Of a stretch of DNA of 64,000 bases, positions 8,182 to 17,160 are shown one piece after another. The position numbers and the translations under genes were made by a program. The notes under the pieces are model-generated. The model made no database searches. It had not been told where the DNA came from and worked only from the letters and a program-made list of their open reading frames with translations. The DNA lies in contig JANYDM010000021.1 in the NCBI GenBank assembly GCA_025363575.1, positions 1 through 64,000 on the forward strand. Reading direction: 5' to 3'. This stretch comes from Betaproteobacteria bacterium. Its GTDB lineage: Bacteria > Pseudomonadota > Gammaproteobacteria > Burkholderiales > SG8-41. Numbering within the stretch: position 1 is the first letter of the stretch; every line of letters starts with the position of its first letter.

Positions 8182-9789
8182 TCACATCCGGAACACGCCG
8201 AACGTGGTTTTTTCAATGGGCGCATTCAGCGCGGCGGACAAGCCGAGTGCCAGCACCTTGCGAGTGTCGAGCGGGTCAATCACGCCGTCGTCCCACAAAC
8301 GCGCGGTCGCATAGTAAGCACTGCCCTGAGTTGCGTACTGCTCGAGGATAGGCGCCTTGAACGCCTGCTCTTCTTCCGTGCTCCATGTCTTGCCGTTTTT
8401 CTCGAATGCATCGCGTTTGACCTGCGCGAGCACGCCCGCGGCCTGCTCGCCACCCATCACCGAGATGCGCGCGTTCGGCCACATCCAGACAAAGCGCGGA
8501 TCGAATGCGCGGCCGCACATGCCGTAGTTGCCGGCGCCGAAGCTGCCGCCGATGATGACAGTGAATTTCGGCACGCGCGCGCAGGCCACCGCTGTCACCA
8601 TCTTGGCGCCGTCTTTGGCGATGCCGCCGGCTTCATACTTCTTGCCGACCATGAAGCCATTGATGTTCTGCAGGAATACGAGCGGTATGCCGCGCTGGCT
8701 GCACAGCTCGATGAAGTGCGTGCCTTTCAGCGCCGACTCGGAAAACAATATTCCGTTGTTGGCAACGATGCCGACAGGATGACCGTCGATGTGGGCAAAC
8801 GCCGTAATGAGCGTCGCACCGTAGCGCGCCTTGAATTCGTCAAATTCGGAGTTATCGACGATGCGCGCGATGATTTCACGAACGTCGAATTGCTGGCGCG
8901 GGTTGACCGGGATTACGCCGTATAGCTCATTCGGATCGAGCGCCGGTGCGCGTGACTCGCGCATATCTAGTGGGGCTGGCTTGACGAGATTCAGATGGCC
9001 GACGGCGCACCGGGCGATTTCGAGCGCATGCGCGTCGTTGTCGGCGAGATGATCGGCAACTCCCGACGTTTTCGTATGCACGTCGCCGCCACCCAGTTCT
9101 TCGGCGGTGACGACTTCGCCAGTCGCGGCCTTGACCAGCGGCGGGCCGGCGAGAAATATCGTGCCCTGGTTCTTGACGATGATCGTTTCGTCGGACATCG
9201 CAGGCACATAAGCGCCCCCGGCGGTGCACGAGCCCATGACTACTGCGACCTGCGCGATGCCAAGCGCCGACATATTCGCCTGGTTGTAGAAAATACGCCC
9301 GAAGTGGTCGCGGTCCGGAAACACTTCGTCCTGGCTCGGCAGATGCGCGCCGCCCGAGTCGACGAGGTAAATGCAGGGCAGGCGATTAGCCTGCGCGATC
9401 TCCTGCGCGCGCAAATGTTTTTTCACCGTCAGCGGGAAGTAAGTGCCGCCCTTGACCGTCGCGTCGTTGGCAATCACCATGCATTCACGGCCCATCACGC
9501 GTCCGACGCCGGTGACGATGCCGGCGGCCGGCACGGCATTGCCGTACATCTCATAAGCCGCGAGCGGCGACAGTTCCAGCCACGGCGAACCCGGATCGAG
9601 CAGCGCCTTGACGCGGTCGCGCACGAGTAATTTGCCGCGCGCAGTGTGGCGTTCGCGCGCTGGCGCATCCCCACCTTGGCTTGCCGTTGCCAATTTCTGC
9701 CCGAGGTCGTTGACCAGTGCGCGCATCTGCACGGCGGCGGCCTTGAATTCGTCGCTGCCGGATTTCAGCCGGGATTTGAAGGCAGTCAT
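8182..9789 (-). CDS. liuB: Methylcrotonyl-CoA carboxylase, carboxyltransferase (beta) subunit
   Basis: A 535-residue carboxyltransferase. It moves the carboxyl group from carboxybiotin to 3-methylcrotonyl-CoA. N- and C-terminal crotonase-like halves are visible, with acyl-CoA-site glycine segments ([16 protein letters not shown] around residue 210; [20 protein letters not shown] around 425) and [13 protein letters not shown] near 460, typical of methylcrotonyl-CoA rather than propionyl-CoA enzymes. The start at ATG 9789 overlaps the macro-domain gene end by 4 bases. The biotin-carrying alpha subunit needed for activity is not in the window. Confidence 0.93.
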   Translation of the reverse strand: MTAFKSRLKSGSDEFKAAAVQMRALVNDLGQKLATASQGGDAPARERHTARGKLLVRDRVKALLDPGSPWLELSPLAAYEMYGNAVPAAGIVTGVGRVMGRECMVIANDATVKGGTYFPLTVKKHLRAQEIAQANRLPCIYLVDSGGAHLPSQDEVFPDRDHFGRIFYNQANMSALGIAQVAVVMGSCTAGGAYVPAMSDETIIVKNQGTIFLAGPPLVKAATGEVVTAEELGGGDVHTKTSGVADHLADNDAHALEIARCAVGHLNLVKPAPLDMRESRAPALDPNELYGVIPVNPRQQFDVREIIARIVDNSEFDEFKARYGATLITAFAHIDGHPVGIVANNGILFSESALKGTHFIELCSQRGIPLVFLQNINGFMVGKKYEAGGIAKDGAKMVTAVACARVPKFTVIIGGSFGAGNYGMCGRAFDPRFVWMWPNARISVMGGEQAAGVLAQVKRDAFEKNGKTWSTEEEQAFKAPILEQYATQGSAYYATARLWDDGVIDPLDTRKVLALGLSAALNAPIEKTTFGVFRM

Positions 9790-10334
9790 CGTGAACCTGT
9801 TTCGCTGGCCGCGGATTCTGCGGCGAGGCGCGCGAGTTCGGCATCGTAGAGGGCAAGCATAGAGGCATCGAAGCACGCAAAAATGATTTTTGCGATGGCC
9901 GGGCAGGCGCCGAGAAAATCATGCGCCGTGTGCACCGCGATAGTGACGGCTTTGTCGAGTGGATATCCGTAGACGCCGCAGCTGATGGCCGGGAAAGCAA
10001 TGGTCTTGATTCCATGCTCGTGCGCCAATCCAAGACTGGTCCGATAGCACGATTTGAGCAATGCGGGCTCGCCGCGTTTGCCGCCGTTCCAGACCGGGCC
10101 CACGGTGTGTATCACGTGGTTCGCGGGCAGACGGTAACCGCGCGTGATTTTGGCCTCCCCGGTCGTGCAACCGCCGAGCGTGCGGCATTCTGCCAGAAGC
10201 TCAGGTCCCGCTGCGCGATGAATTGCGCCATCGACACCGCCGCCGCCCAGCAGCGTCGTGTTCGCGGCGTTGACGATCGCATCGACTCTCAGCGTCACGA
10301 TGTTCGCCTGGCGGGCCTCGAGTTTGTCGCGCAT
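9786..10334 (-). CDS. Macro domain protein, O-acetyl-ADP-ribose deacetylase-like (YmdB type)
   Basis: A 182-residue stand-alone macro domain. [20 protein letters not shown] near residues 18-37 is the ADP-ribose-binding signature with the catalytic Asn/Asp region, and [10 protein letters not shown] supplies the second phosphate-binding loop. Family members remove the acetyl group from O-acetyl-ADP-ribose or ADP-ribose from proteins and nucleic acids. I chose ATG 10334. A TTG at 10349 would overlap the preceding gene by 4 bases and cannot be excluded. It is embedded in the liu operon, coupled to liuB by a 4-base overlap. Confidence 0.88.
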   Translation of the reverse strand: MRDKLEARQANIVTLRVDAIVNAANTTLLGGGGVDGAIHRAAGPELLAECRTLGGCTTGEAKITRGYRLPANHVIHTVGPVWNGGKRGEPALLKSCYRTSLGLAHEHGIKTIAFPAISCGVYGYPLDKAVTIAVHTAHDFLGACPAIAKIIFACFDASMLALYDAELARLAAESAASETGSR

Positions 10335-10345
10335 GGAATCGGGAA

Positions 10346-10948
10346 TCAAAACGGGCCGTGGGCGAGCCAGCGCTCGATCTGCTCGAGGCGGTCGATGCCC
10401 CAGAAAGGCTCGCCATCGATGATGAAATACGGCGAGCCAAACACGCCGAGCTTGATCGCCGCCTCAACTTCGTTCTTGAGTTTGTCTTTGACCACGGGAT
10501 CGTTAAGCGCGGCGAGCACTTCGTCGCGCTTCAAGCCCAGCGTTGCCGCCACGTCGGCAGTGATTTCCGGGCTTGAGATGTCGCGGTCGTCTACGAAGTA
10601 AGCCTGATACAAAGTCTGCGCGAGTTTCTTCGCAAGTGCAGGATCACGCTGGTTTGCCCAATAAAACGCGCGCGCCGGCGCCTGGGTTGCGACCGGGAAT
10701 TTCGTCGGCTGCTCATACGGTACAGCGTAAAACCGCGCCGAACGCAGAATGTCGCGCAACGCATACGCGCCTTTTAATGGCAGTGACGGCAGCGGCTGGC
10801 CGCCGGTTACTTTAAATACCACGCCGAGCAGAATGGGTTTCCAGATCACGCTGCGGCCGTGTTTCGCCGCGAGCGAGTCGATTTTCATCGCCGCGAAATA
10901 ACCGTAGGGCGATGAGTAGTCGAAATAAAAATCAAGGGGCGCGGGCAT
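10346..10948 (-). CDS. DsbA-fold 2-hydroxychromene-2-carboxylate isomerase family protein
   Basis: A 200-residue thioredoxin-fold protein starting [20 protein letters not shown]. The [10 protein letters not shown] motif (Ser at the place of the redox Cys) and the C-terminal [20 protein letters not shown] segment are diagnostic of the kappa-GST/HCCA isomerase family, which uses glutathione rather than a disulfide. The named activity belongs to naphthalene breakdown, for which there are no other genes here, so the substrate is probably different. It lies 12 bases after the thiolase gene and 11 before the macro-domain gene. Confidence 0.88.
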   Translation of the reverse strand: MPAPLDFYFDYSSPYGYFAAMKIDSLAAKHGRSVIWKPILLGVVFKVTGGQPLPSLPLKGAYALRDILRSARFYAVPYEQPTKFPVATQAPARAFYWANQRDPALAKKLAQTLYQAYFVDDRDISSPEITADVAATLGLKRDEVLAALNDPVVKDKLKNEVEAAIKLGVFGSPYFIIDGEPFWGIDRLEQIERWLAHGPF

Positions 10949-10960
10949 GGTCGTCCTCAA

Positions 10961-12145
10961 CTAAAACCGTTCGATGGCCATGGCGGTCGCTTCGCCGCCG
11001 CCTATGCACAGCGCGGCGACGCCGCGCTTGAGATCGTATTTCTGCAGCGCTGCCAGCAGCGTCACGATGATGCGCGCGCCGCTCGCGCCTATCGGATGGC
11101 CGAGCGCGCACGCGCCCCCGTGCACGTTGACTTTGGCGTGCGGCAGGTCGAGATCGTGCATCGCTGCCATCGTTACCACCGCGAAGGCTTCGTTGATCTC
11201 GTAGAGGTCGACGTCGTCCTTGTTCCAACCGGTTTTATCGAACAGCTTTTTCATCGCGCCCACCGGCGCAGTAGTGAACCAGTTGGGCTCGTGCGCATGA
11301 GTGGCGTGCGCGACGATTTTCGCCAGCGGTTTCAAGCCGCGTTTTTGTGCCTCGGACAGTCGCATCAGCACCAGCGCTGCGGCGCCATCTGAAATCGAAC
11401 TTGAATTCGCCGGCGTCACCGTGCCGTCTTTGCGAAACACGGGCTTTAATTGCGAAATCTTATCGAGGTTGGCCTTGAGCGGCTGCTCGTCGCGGGTGAC
11501 TGTCGTTTCACTTTTGCCGCCGGTAATTTTGAACGGTGCGATTTCGGCCGTGAACCAGCCGTGGTTGATCGCGTCCTGAGCGCGTTTCAACGAAGTGATT
11601 GCAAAGCCGTCCTGTGCTTCGCGCGAAAACTGGTACTTGCTTGCGGTGTCCTCGGCAAACGTGCCCATCAGCCGGCCGCGGTCATAGGCGTCTTCCAGCC
11701 CATCGAGGAACATGTGGTCTTTGATTTCGCCGTGGCCGAGCCGCAGACCGCCGCGCGCTTTCGGCAGCAGGTACGGCGCATTGGTCATCGACTCCATGCC
11801 GCCGGCAATCATCACAGTGTTATTGCCGGCGAGCAGCATATCGTTCGCGAGCATCGCCGCTTTCATGCCGGAGCCGCACATTTTGTTGATGGTAGTAGCG
11901 CCGACGCCCAGCGGCAGCCCCGCGCCAATCGCGGCCTGACGCGCGGGCGCCTGGCCCTGGCCCGCCGACAGCACATTGCCCATGATGATTTCCTGCGCGT
12001 CTGCCGGTTTGAGTCCCGAGCGCTCAACGGCCGCCTTGATCGCGGTCGCGCCTAGTTCAGGCGCGGACACGTTCTTAAAATCGCCTTGCAACGCGCCCAT
12101 CGGAGTTCTGGCCGCACCGACGATGACTACCGGATCGTTTTGCAT
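10961..12145 (-). CDS. Acetyl-CoA C-acetyltransferase (thiolase)
   Basis: A 394-residue thiolase. The acyl-accepting Cys90 lies in INKMCGSGMKAAM, the GGACALGHPIGASGAR block holds the active-site His, and CIGGGEATAMAIERF ends the protein with the second Cys. Length and the MCGSGMKA signature suit biosynthetic/degradative acetoacetyl-CoA thiolases. In this operon it can cleave acetoacetyl-CoA formed from the acetoacetate released by HMG-CoA lyase, or run in reverse to feed PHA synthesis. No CoA-transferase or acetoacetyl-CoA synthetase gene is visible nearby. Confidence 0.92.
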   Translation of the reverse strand: MQNDPVVIVGAARTPMGALQGDFKNVSAPELGATAIKAAVERSGLKPADAQEIIMGNVLSAGQGQAPARQAAIGAGLPLGVGATTINKMCGSGMKAAMLANDMLLAGNNTVMIAGGMESMTNAPYLLPKARGGLRLGHGEIKDHMFLDGLEDAYDRGRLMGTFAEDTASKYQFSREAQDGFAITSLKRAQDAINHGWFTAEIAPFKITGGKSETTVTRDEQPLKANLDKISQLKPVFRKDGTVTPANSSSISDGAAALVLMRLSEAQKRGLKPLAKIVAHATHAHEPNWFTTAPVGAMKKLFDKTGWNKDDVDLYEINEAFAVVTMAAMHDLDLPHAKVNVHGGACALGHPIGASGARIIVTLLAALQKYDLKRGVAALCIGGGEATAMAIERF

Positions 12146-12155
12146 AGCCGTGCCT

Positions 12156-13319
12156 TTATTTGGTTTCGTCGAACAACTCGCGCCCGATCAGCATGCGGCG
12201 GATTTCGGAAGTGCCCGCGCCGATTTCGTAAAGCTTGGCGTCGCGCAGCAGGCGGCCGGTCGGATAATCGTTGGTATAGCCGACGCCGCCGAGACACTGA
12301 ATCGCCTCGAGCGCCATCCACGTCGCTTTCTCGGCGGTGTAGAGAATCACACCGGCGGCATCCTTGCGCGTGATCTTGCCTTCATCGCAGGCGCGTCCCA
12401 CCGCGTACGCATACGACTTGCACGCGTTCATCGTCGTATACATGTCGGCGAGCTTGCCCTGCATCAGCTGGAATTCGCCGATCGCCTGGCCGAACTGCTT
12501 GCGCTCGTGCACGTACGGCAGCACGACGTCCATGCACGCCTGCATGATGCCCAGCGGTCCGGCGGCGAGCACCGCGCGCTCGTAATCCAGCCCGCTCATC
12601 AACACATTCACGCCCTTGCCGATTTCGCCCAGCACGTTGTCGGCCGGCACTTCGCAATCCTGGAACACGAGCTCGCAGGTGTTAGAGCCGCGCATGCCGA
12701 GCTTGTCGAGTTTTTGCGCGGTCGAGAAGCCCTTGAAATGCTTTTCGACGATGAACGTGGTGATGCCGCGCGCGCCTGCTGCGTTGTCGGTCTTCGCGTA
12801 CACCACCAGCGTATTGGCATCCGGACCGTTGGTGATCCACATCTTGCTGCCGTTCAGAACAAAGCGATCACCTTTGCGGTCTGCGCGCAGTTTCATGTTT
12901 ACCACGTCGGAGCCGGCCCCCGGTTCGCTCATCGCCAGCGCGCCGACGTGCTCGCCGGCGATCAACTTGGGCAGATAGCGTTGTCTCTGCTGCGCGTTGC
13001 CGTTGCGCCGGATCTGGTTCACGCACAGGTTTGAATGCGCACCGTACGACAATCCGACCGATGCAGATGCGCGGCTGATCTCTTCCATCGCGACCATGTG
13101 GGCGAGGTAGCCCATGCCGCTGCCGCCGTACTCCTCCTCGACGGTAATGCCCAGCACGCCGAGCTTGCCGAAGCTCAGCCACAGATCCTGCGGGAATTCG
13201 TTGTCGCGGTCGATGGCGGCAGCGCGCGGCGCAATTTCCCTGGACGCGAAATCGGCCACGGTTTCGCGCAGGATGGCGATAGTTTCGCCGAGTCCGAAGT
13301 CGAGGCTGGTTGCGCTCAT
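12156..13319 (-). CDS. liuA: Isovaleryl-CoA dehydrogenase
   Basis: A 387-residue acyl-CoA dehydrogenase that oxidises isovaleryl-CoA to 3-methylcrotonyl-CoA with [12 protein letters not shown] at 131-139 and WITNG at 161-165 are FAD/substrate-binding segments. The catalytic base is Glu247 in [18 protein letters not shown]; a glutamate at this internal position, not near the C-terminus, is the hallmark of isovaleryl-CoA dehydrogenases. The C-terminal [20 protein letters not shown] block completes the family pattern. It is the first catabolic step of the operon and follows the thioesterase gene by 9 bases. Confidence 0.95.
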   Translation of the reverse strand: MSATSLDFGLGETIAILRETVADFASREIAPRAAAIDRDNEFPQDLWLSFGKLGVLGITVEEEYGGSGMGYLAHMVAMEEISRASASVGLSYGAHSNLCVNQIRRNGNAQQRQRYLPKLIAGEHVGALAMSEPGAGSDVVNMKLRADRKGDRFVLNGSKMWITNGPDANTLVVYAKTDNAAGARGITTFIVEKHFKGFSTAQKLDKLGMRGSNTCELVFQDCEVPADNVLGEIGKGVNVLMSGLDYERAVLAAGPLGIMQACMDVVLPYVHERKQFGQAIGEFQLMQGKLADMYTTMNACKSYAYAVGRACDEGKITRKDAAGVILYTAEKATWMALEAIQCLGGVGYTNDYPTGRLLRDAKLYEIGAGTSEIRRMLIGRELFDETK

Positions 13320-13328
13320 CGCATGAAC

Positions 13329-13778
13329 CTATTGATCGGGCTTGCCATGCATGGTCATCAGCGTTTGCAGCAGCGATGCGCAGTGTGTTTCCTTGCCTGC
13401 CTTCACGGCGTAGACGTCGGCGCGCGCGACCACCAGCGAGCGGCCGGCGCGGATGACTTCGCCGCGCGCAATCAGGGTTTCGCCGTCGCCCGGCGCGAGA
13501 ATGTTCATCTTGTATTCCACAGTCAGGACGCTCGCATCGTGCGCCATCAGCGTGTATGCCGCATAGCCCGCTGCGCTGTCGCCTATGGTGCCGATAATCC
13601 CGCCATGTATATAGCCATGCTGCTGAGTCAGCTCCGGCTTGTGCGGCAGAGTAATCTCGCAGGTCCCGGGGCCAAGTTGCGTGAGTGTCGCGCCTATCCA
13701 TGCCATTACGCGCTGACGCCCAAAACTGCCGCGTACTCGCCGTTCGTAATTAGGATCCCGTGGCGAAAATGCGTTCAT
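13329..13778 (-). CDS. PaaI-type hotdog-fold thioesterase
   Basis: A 149-residue hotdog protein. QQHGYIHGGIIGTIGDSAAG at about residues 52-71 is the PaaI/4-hydroxybenzoyl-CoA thioesterase signature, with HGG and the acidic Asp. It should hydrolyse acyl-CoA thioesters, possibly releasing CoA from stalled leucine intermediates. It is the first gene of the liu operon. No Shine-Dalgarno sequence precedes ATG 13778, and a LiuR-type operator ends 16 bases upstream. Confidence 0.85.
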   Translation of the reverse strand: MNAFSPRDPNYERRVRGSFGRQRVMAWIGATLTQLGPGTCEITLPHKPELTQQHGYIHGGIIGTIGDSAAGYAAYTLMAHDASVLTVEYKMNILAPGDGETLIARGEVIRAGRSLVVARADVYAVKAGKETHCASLLQTLMTMHGKPDQ

Positions 13779-13785
13779 TGCAGCA

Positions 13786-13814
13786 ATATTACCTTTACGT
13801 TAACGTAAATTAAG
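13786..13814 (-). promoter_or_regulatory. Putative liu operon promoter
   Basis: Read on the minus strand, a -10-like TAATAT (13786-13791) lies 17 bases from a weak -35-like CTTAAT (13809-13814), with the LiuR operator between them. Only 7 bases separate the -10 from the ATG of the thioesterase gene, so initiation would fall at or next to the A of the start codon and the message would be leaderless. This is read from hexamer similarity only. Confidence 0.45.
13794..13809. promoter_or_regulatory. LiuR-type operator 1 (liu operon)
   Basis: A perfect 16-base palindrome TTTACGTTAACGTAAA located 16 bases upstream of the thioesterase start. It is nearly identical to the site at 14315-14330 beside liuR. 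A palindromic element within the promoter spacer, next to a MerR-family gene, is how MerR-type regulators usually work. The assignment to LiuR is inferred from position and duplication. Confidence 0.8.
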
Positions 13815-13848
13815 CGGCAAATCCAAGAGGCTTTAATGCTAGAACTGA

Positions 13849-14247
13849 TTAGGTTGCGGCCGTCTGCCCGCCAGGTGTCTCCACGAGCAGCTTGCGGCAC
13901 TGGCCCTCGAAAAACTTGATTTCGTTGAGCATGACCTCGATGTCTTCGCGCTGCTGCTTCAGCAGATCGCGGCGTTTTTCCAGCTTGGTCAGGAATTCCT
14001 GCAGCTGCTTCTTCTCATCGCGCGCAAGGTCGTACAGATCGAACAATTCACGTATTTCCGCGAGGGTAAAGCCCAGTCGCTTGCCGCGCAGCGCCAGTTT
14101 CAGGCGGACCCGGTCGCGCTGGCTGAACAGGCGGTTCTGGCCTTCGCGACGCGGCGACAACAGCCCTTCATCTTCATAGTGGCGGATGGTGCGCGTGGTG
14201 ATGCTGAATTCTTGGGCAAGCTCGGTAATACTGTGGGTGGCGCTCAT
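13849..14247 (-). CDS. liuR: MerR-family regulator of leucine catabolism
   Basis: A 132-residue MerR protein. The N-terminal winged helix-turn-helix has the family signature ITTRTIRHYEDEGLLSPRREGQNR (about residues 16-39, given here as the family mark), followed by the second wing and a long dimerisation coiled coil (residues 75-118). A short tail with one Cys (FEGQCRKLL) ends the protein. It sits directly upstream of the liu operon on the same strand. Operator-like palindromes lie both before the operon and within its own putative promoter, so it probably regulates both. Confidence 0.9.
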   Translation of the reverse strand: MSATHSITELAQEFSITTRTIRHYEDEGLLSPRREGQNRLFSQRDRVRLKLALRGKRLGFTLAEIRELFDLYDLARDEKKQLQEFLTKLEKRRDLLKQQREDIEVMLNEIKFFEGQCRKLLVETPGGQTAAT

Positions 14248-14276
14248 TTGTGCTTCGCAATATATCCGTGTAAAAT
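14248..14276 (+). promoter_or_regulatory. Putative phaC promoter
   Basis: On the plus strand TTGTGC (14248-14253) and TAAAAT (14271-14276) are 17 bases apart. Initiation near 14283 would give a long 5' leader of about 170 bases before phaC, and the LiuR-type operator at 14315-14330 would lie inside that leader, where a bound regulator could block elongation. Identified by eye only. Confidence 0.4.
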
Positions 14277-14305
14277 CAGTAATCTCGAATTAATCGAACT
14301 TGCCA

Positions 14306-14334
14306 TTTATATCCTTTACGTAAACGTAAAGCAA
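14306..14334 (-). promoter_or_regulatory. Putative liuR promoter
   Basis: On the minus strand TTGCTT (14329-14334) and TATAAA (14306-14311) are separated by 17 bases, and the spacer contains the LiuR-type operator almost exactly. Initiation near 14299 leaves a leader of about 50 bases before the liuR ATG. The arrangement suggests autoregulation. Confidence 0.5.
14315..14330. promoter_or_regulatory. LiuR-type operator 2 (liuR/phaC intergenic)
   Basis: TTTACGTAAACGTAAA differs from operator 1 by one base in the centre. It lies in the 207-base region between liuR (minus strand) and phaC (plus strand), inside the spacer of the putative liuR promoter. Both genes could respond to it. Confidence 0.75.
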
Positions 14335-14454
14335 GAAATGGTCGAAGTCAAGCGATGTCAGCCGATCGCGATGGGCGCAACCCTGTCGCATACCAATTAC
14401 CTGCACCAGCGCGGCGAGCTACAACACACGCGCGGGCCCACAAGGAGTCAACGC

Positions 14455-16266
14455 ATGGCCGAGCAACCAAAACAACCCGCACTCGATCCTACCCAGCTCG
14501 CGCAGACGTACGCCGAGATAGCCCAGCGCAGCAGTCAGCTCATGACTGATTTCATCGCGCGCCAGAGTGCCGGCGGTGCGCCCGCTTTCGGCGACGAGCT
14601 GGGGCTCGCCAAGGCTTTTTACGAAATGACGGCCAAACTAATGGCGGACCCGGTGAAGTTTGCCGAAATGCAGATGAAACTGTGGCAGGACTACACCTCG
14701 CTGTGGCAGAACACGATGCTGCAGTTTTTTGGCCAGCCCGCGCAGCCCGTGATTGAACCGGCGAAAGGCGATCGCCGCTTCAAGCATGACGACTGGCAGA
14801 ACAATTTTCTCTACGATTACATCAAGCAATCGTATTTGATTGCGGCCAAGCATATGCATCAGACGGTCGGCAGCGTGAATGGACTCGACGAGCACACCGC
14901 GAAGAAAGTGGATTTCTATACGCGCCAATACATAGACGCGCTGTCGCCCTCCAACTTCGTGCTGACCAATCCCGAAGTGTTGCGCGAAACCGTGGCGTCC
15001 GGCGGCCAGAACCTGGTCAAAGGCCTCAATCATTTGCTTGAGGATCTCGAGAGCGGCAACGGCAAGCAGTTGCGCGTCAAGATGACGGACCCCGACGCCT
15101 TTCAGGTCGGCGGCAATCTGGCCGTCACGCCGGGCAAGGTGGTCTACCAGAATGAGCTGCTGCAGCTCGTGCAGTACGCGCCGCTGACGAAGGAGGTCCA
15201 CCGGCGGCCGCTCTTGATCCTGCCGCCGTGGATCAACAAGTACTACATCCTCGACATGCGTGAAAAAAACTCATTCGTGCGCTGGGCCACCGAGCAGGGA
15301 CATACAGTATTTATGGCATCGTGGGTCAACCCCGACGCCACTTACGCCCAGAAGTCGTTCGACGACTATCTGCAGCAGGGGCCGCTGGCGGCGCTCGATG
15401 CGATCGAGAAGGCGACCGGCGAGCGGGAGATCAACGCCATCGGCTTTTGCCTCGGCGGCACGCTGCTTGCATCTGCGCTCGGTTACATGGCGGCGACCAA
15501 GGACGATCGCATCAAGAGCGCGACTTTCTTTGCGAGCATGATCGATTTCGCCGAGCCCGGCGAGCTCGATGTATTCATCGACGACGAGCAGGTCACGGCG
15601 CTCGAGAAAAAAATGCTGGAGCGCGGTTATCTCGAAGGCTCGGAGATGGCAACCACCTTCAATATGTTGCGCGCCAACGATCTCATCTGGTCGTTTGTCG
15701 TCAACAATTATCTACTGGGCAAAGACCCGTTCCCGTTCGATCTGCTTTACTGGAACTCGGACTCCACGCGCATGCCGGCTGCCATGCACAGCTTTTACCT
15801 GCGCAACATGTACATCAACAATCTGCTGCGAAAGCCGGGCGGCATTACGTTGCACGGCGTGCCGATCGACTTGGCGAAAGTCAAAATACCGCTGTATTTC
15901 GCCTCGACCATCGAAGACCATATCGCGCCGTGGAGATCGACTTACGCCGGTGCCAGGCTGTTTCCCGGCAAGGTGCATTTCGTGCTCGGCGGCTCCGGCC
16001 ATATCGCGGGCATCGTCAATCCGCCCGTCGCCAACAAATACGGCTATTGGACCAACGGGAAGCTCGCGGACTCGCCGCAGGCGTGGCTGGACGGCGCAAC
16101 CCAGCATGCCGGCTCATGGTGGACGGACTGGGCGCAATGGATACAGGCGCACGCCGGCGAAAAAGTGCCCGCGCGCGTGCCCGGCAAAGGCAAGCTGAAA
16201 GCGCTCGAAGACGCGCCGGGCTCATATGTAAAACTGCGGCTGGACGCAAAAAAAGCGGCAGCCTGA
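14455..16266 (+). CDS. phaC: Class I polyhydroxyalkanoate synthase
   Basis: A 603-residue PHA polymerase that joins (R)-3-hydroxyacyl-CoA into storage polyester at the granule surface. The start at ATG 14455 follows an AAGGAG at 14442-14447; an open frame extends further upstream without a start context. The N-terminal PhaC domain is followed by an alpha/beta-hydrolase core with the lipase-like box GFCLGG. The catalytic triad is readable as Cys332, Asp488 (EDHIAPW) and His516 (GSGHIAG). Length is typical of class I single-subunit enzymes. It is divergent from liuR across a LiuR-type operator. No phaA, phaB or phasin gene is adjacent. Confidence 0.96.
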   Translation: MAEQPKQPALDPTQLAQTYAEIAQRSSQLMTDFIARQSAGGAPAFGDELGLAKAFYEMTAKLMADPVKFAEMQMKLWQDYTSLWQNTMLQFFGQPAQPVIEPAKGDRRFKHDDWQNNFLYDYIKQSYLIAAKHMHQTVGSVNGLDEHTAKKVDFYTRQYIDALSPSNFVLTNPEVLRETVASGGQNLVKGLNHLLEDLESGNGKQLRVKMTDPDAFQVGGNLAVTPGKVVYQNELLQLVQYAPLTKEVHRRPLLILPPWINKYYILDMREKNSFVRWATEQGHTVFMASWVNPDATYAQKSFDDYLQQGPLAALDAIEKATGEREINAIGFCLGGTLLASALGYMAATKDDRIKSATFFASMIDFAEPGELDVFIDDEQVTALEKKMLERGYLEGSEMATTFNMLRANDLIWSFVVNNYLLGKDPFPFDLLYWNSDSTRMPAAMHSFYLRNMYINNLLRKPGGITLHGVPIDLAKVKIPLYFASTIEDHIAPWRSTYAGARLFPGKVHFVLGGSGHIAGIVNPPVANKYGYWTNGKLADSPQAWLDGATQHAGSWWTDWAQWIQAHAGEKVPARVPGKGKLKALEDAPGSYVKLRLDAKKAAA

Positions 16267-16291
16267 CGTTCACGCGCTGGCAGCAGCCGGA

Positions 16292-17128
16292 CTAATTAAG
16301 CGACAGGCGCAAGCGGCCGAGTTCGCGCACGCCGCGGATGGCGCGGCTGCCGTACCAGGAACATATCTCGCCGTCGATAAGGCGCACATCGCAACGCGCG
16401 CCCGGCGGCCCCAGATTTTGCACGACGCCGATATCGCGCTCGCGAAAACGATACGGTTCGCTGCTGAGGAGAACGTGATCGATATCTGCCAGCACCGCGG
16501 CGTCGAGTTCCAGCTCGGGATAGCGCGAGGACGCGCGCGCCGGCAGCGTGTCCCAGCCGGCCAGCGCCAAAATGCGCGAGATGTAGGTGTCGCGCGATAC
16601 GGTCATCCATGGCTTGCGCCAGATCAGGTACAGCACATTCCGCCGTGGCAGCCCGGCGCAAGCGGCGACCGTTTCGTCGTGCGTGCGCCTGAATTCGGTG
16701 CACAACTCTCCGGCGGCCGCGTCGCGATCGAAAATTCCGCCGAGCAAGCGATACAACGCCAGATTGTCGAGCGGGGCGAGCGGATGAGTGACGATGATGT
16801 GCGGCACAAAACGCGCGAGTTCTTCGACGGCCGGCTTTTCGTTCTCGTCGATGTTGACGATGAGATGCGTTGGCGCCAACTCGCGGACGCGCGCGATGTC
16901 GATATCCTTGGTGCCGCCGACTTTCGGAATGTTGCGCACGGCGATGCGCGGATGCACGCAAAAGCCGGTGCGTCCGACCAGCGCATCAACCAGGCCGAGA
17001 TCGCACACGAGTTCCGTGATGCTGGGCACCAGAGACACGATGCGCGGCGCTGCCGTAACCGCGGTGTGGCGCGTGCCGGCGGCGTCGACGAGCACGGATG
17101 GGTCCTGATTTTGCCTTGGCAATACCAC
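16292..17128 (-). CDS. BtuF-like helical-backbone metal receptor without signal peptide
   Basis: A 278-residue protein of the periplasmic cobalamin/siderophore-binding fold: RIVSLVPSITELVCDLGLVD is the first lobe, KVGGTKDIDIARVRELAPTHLIVNIDENEKP the hinge-side strand, and SSRYPELELD lies in the second lobe. It starts at GTG 17128. The N-terminus is polar (MVLPRQNQDPSVLVDAAG), so no secretion signal is visible. Related stand-alone proteins are annotated as cobalamin-binding. Only 32 bases separate it from the B12-dependent IcmF, which is divergent. A role in cobalamin handling is inferred from fold and position. Confidence 0.75.
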   Translation of the reverse strand: MVLPRQNQDPSVLVDAAGTRHTAVTAAPRIVSLVPSITELVCDLGLVDALVGRTGFCVHPRIAVRNIPKVGGTKDIDIARVRELAPTHLIVNIDENEKPAVEELARFVPHIIVTHPLAPLDNLALYRLLGGIFDRDAAAGELCTEFRRTHDETVAACAGLPRRNVLYLIWRKPWMTVSRDTYISRILALAGWDTLPARASSRYPELELDAAVLADIDHVLLSSEPYRFRERDIGVVQNLGPPGARCDVRLIDGEICSWYGSRAIRGVRELGRLRLSLN

Positions 17129-17160
17129 CGGCGTAAGCTAGGGAATAAGGTGCGACGATT

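Noticed and set aside
8182..9789. Carboxyltransferase considered as propionyl-CoA carboxylase beta subunit
   Set aside because: Operon context with isovaleryl-CoA dehydrogenase, LiuC and HMG-CoA lyase, and the [12 protein letters not shown] segment, fit methylcrotonyl-CoA carboxylase better.
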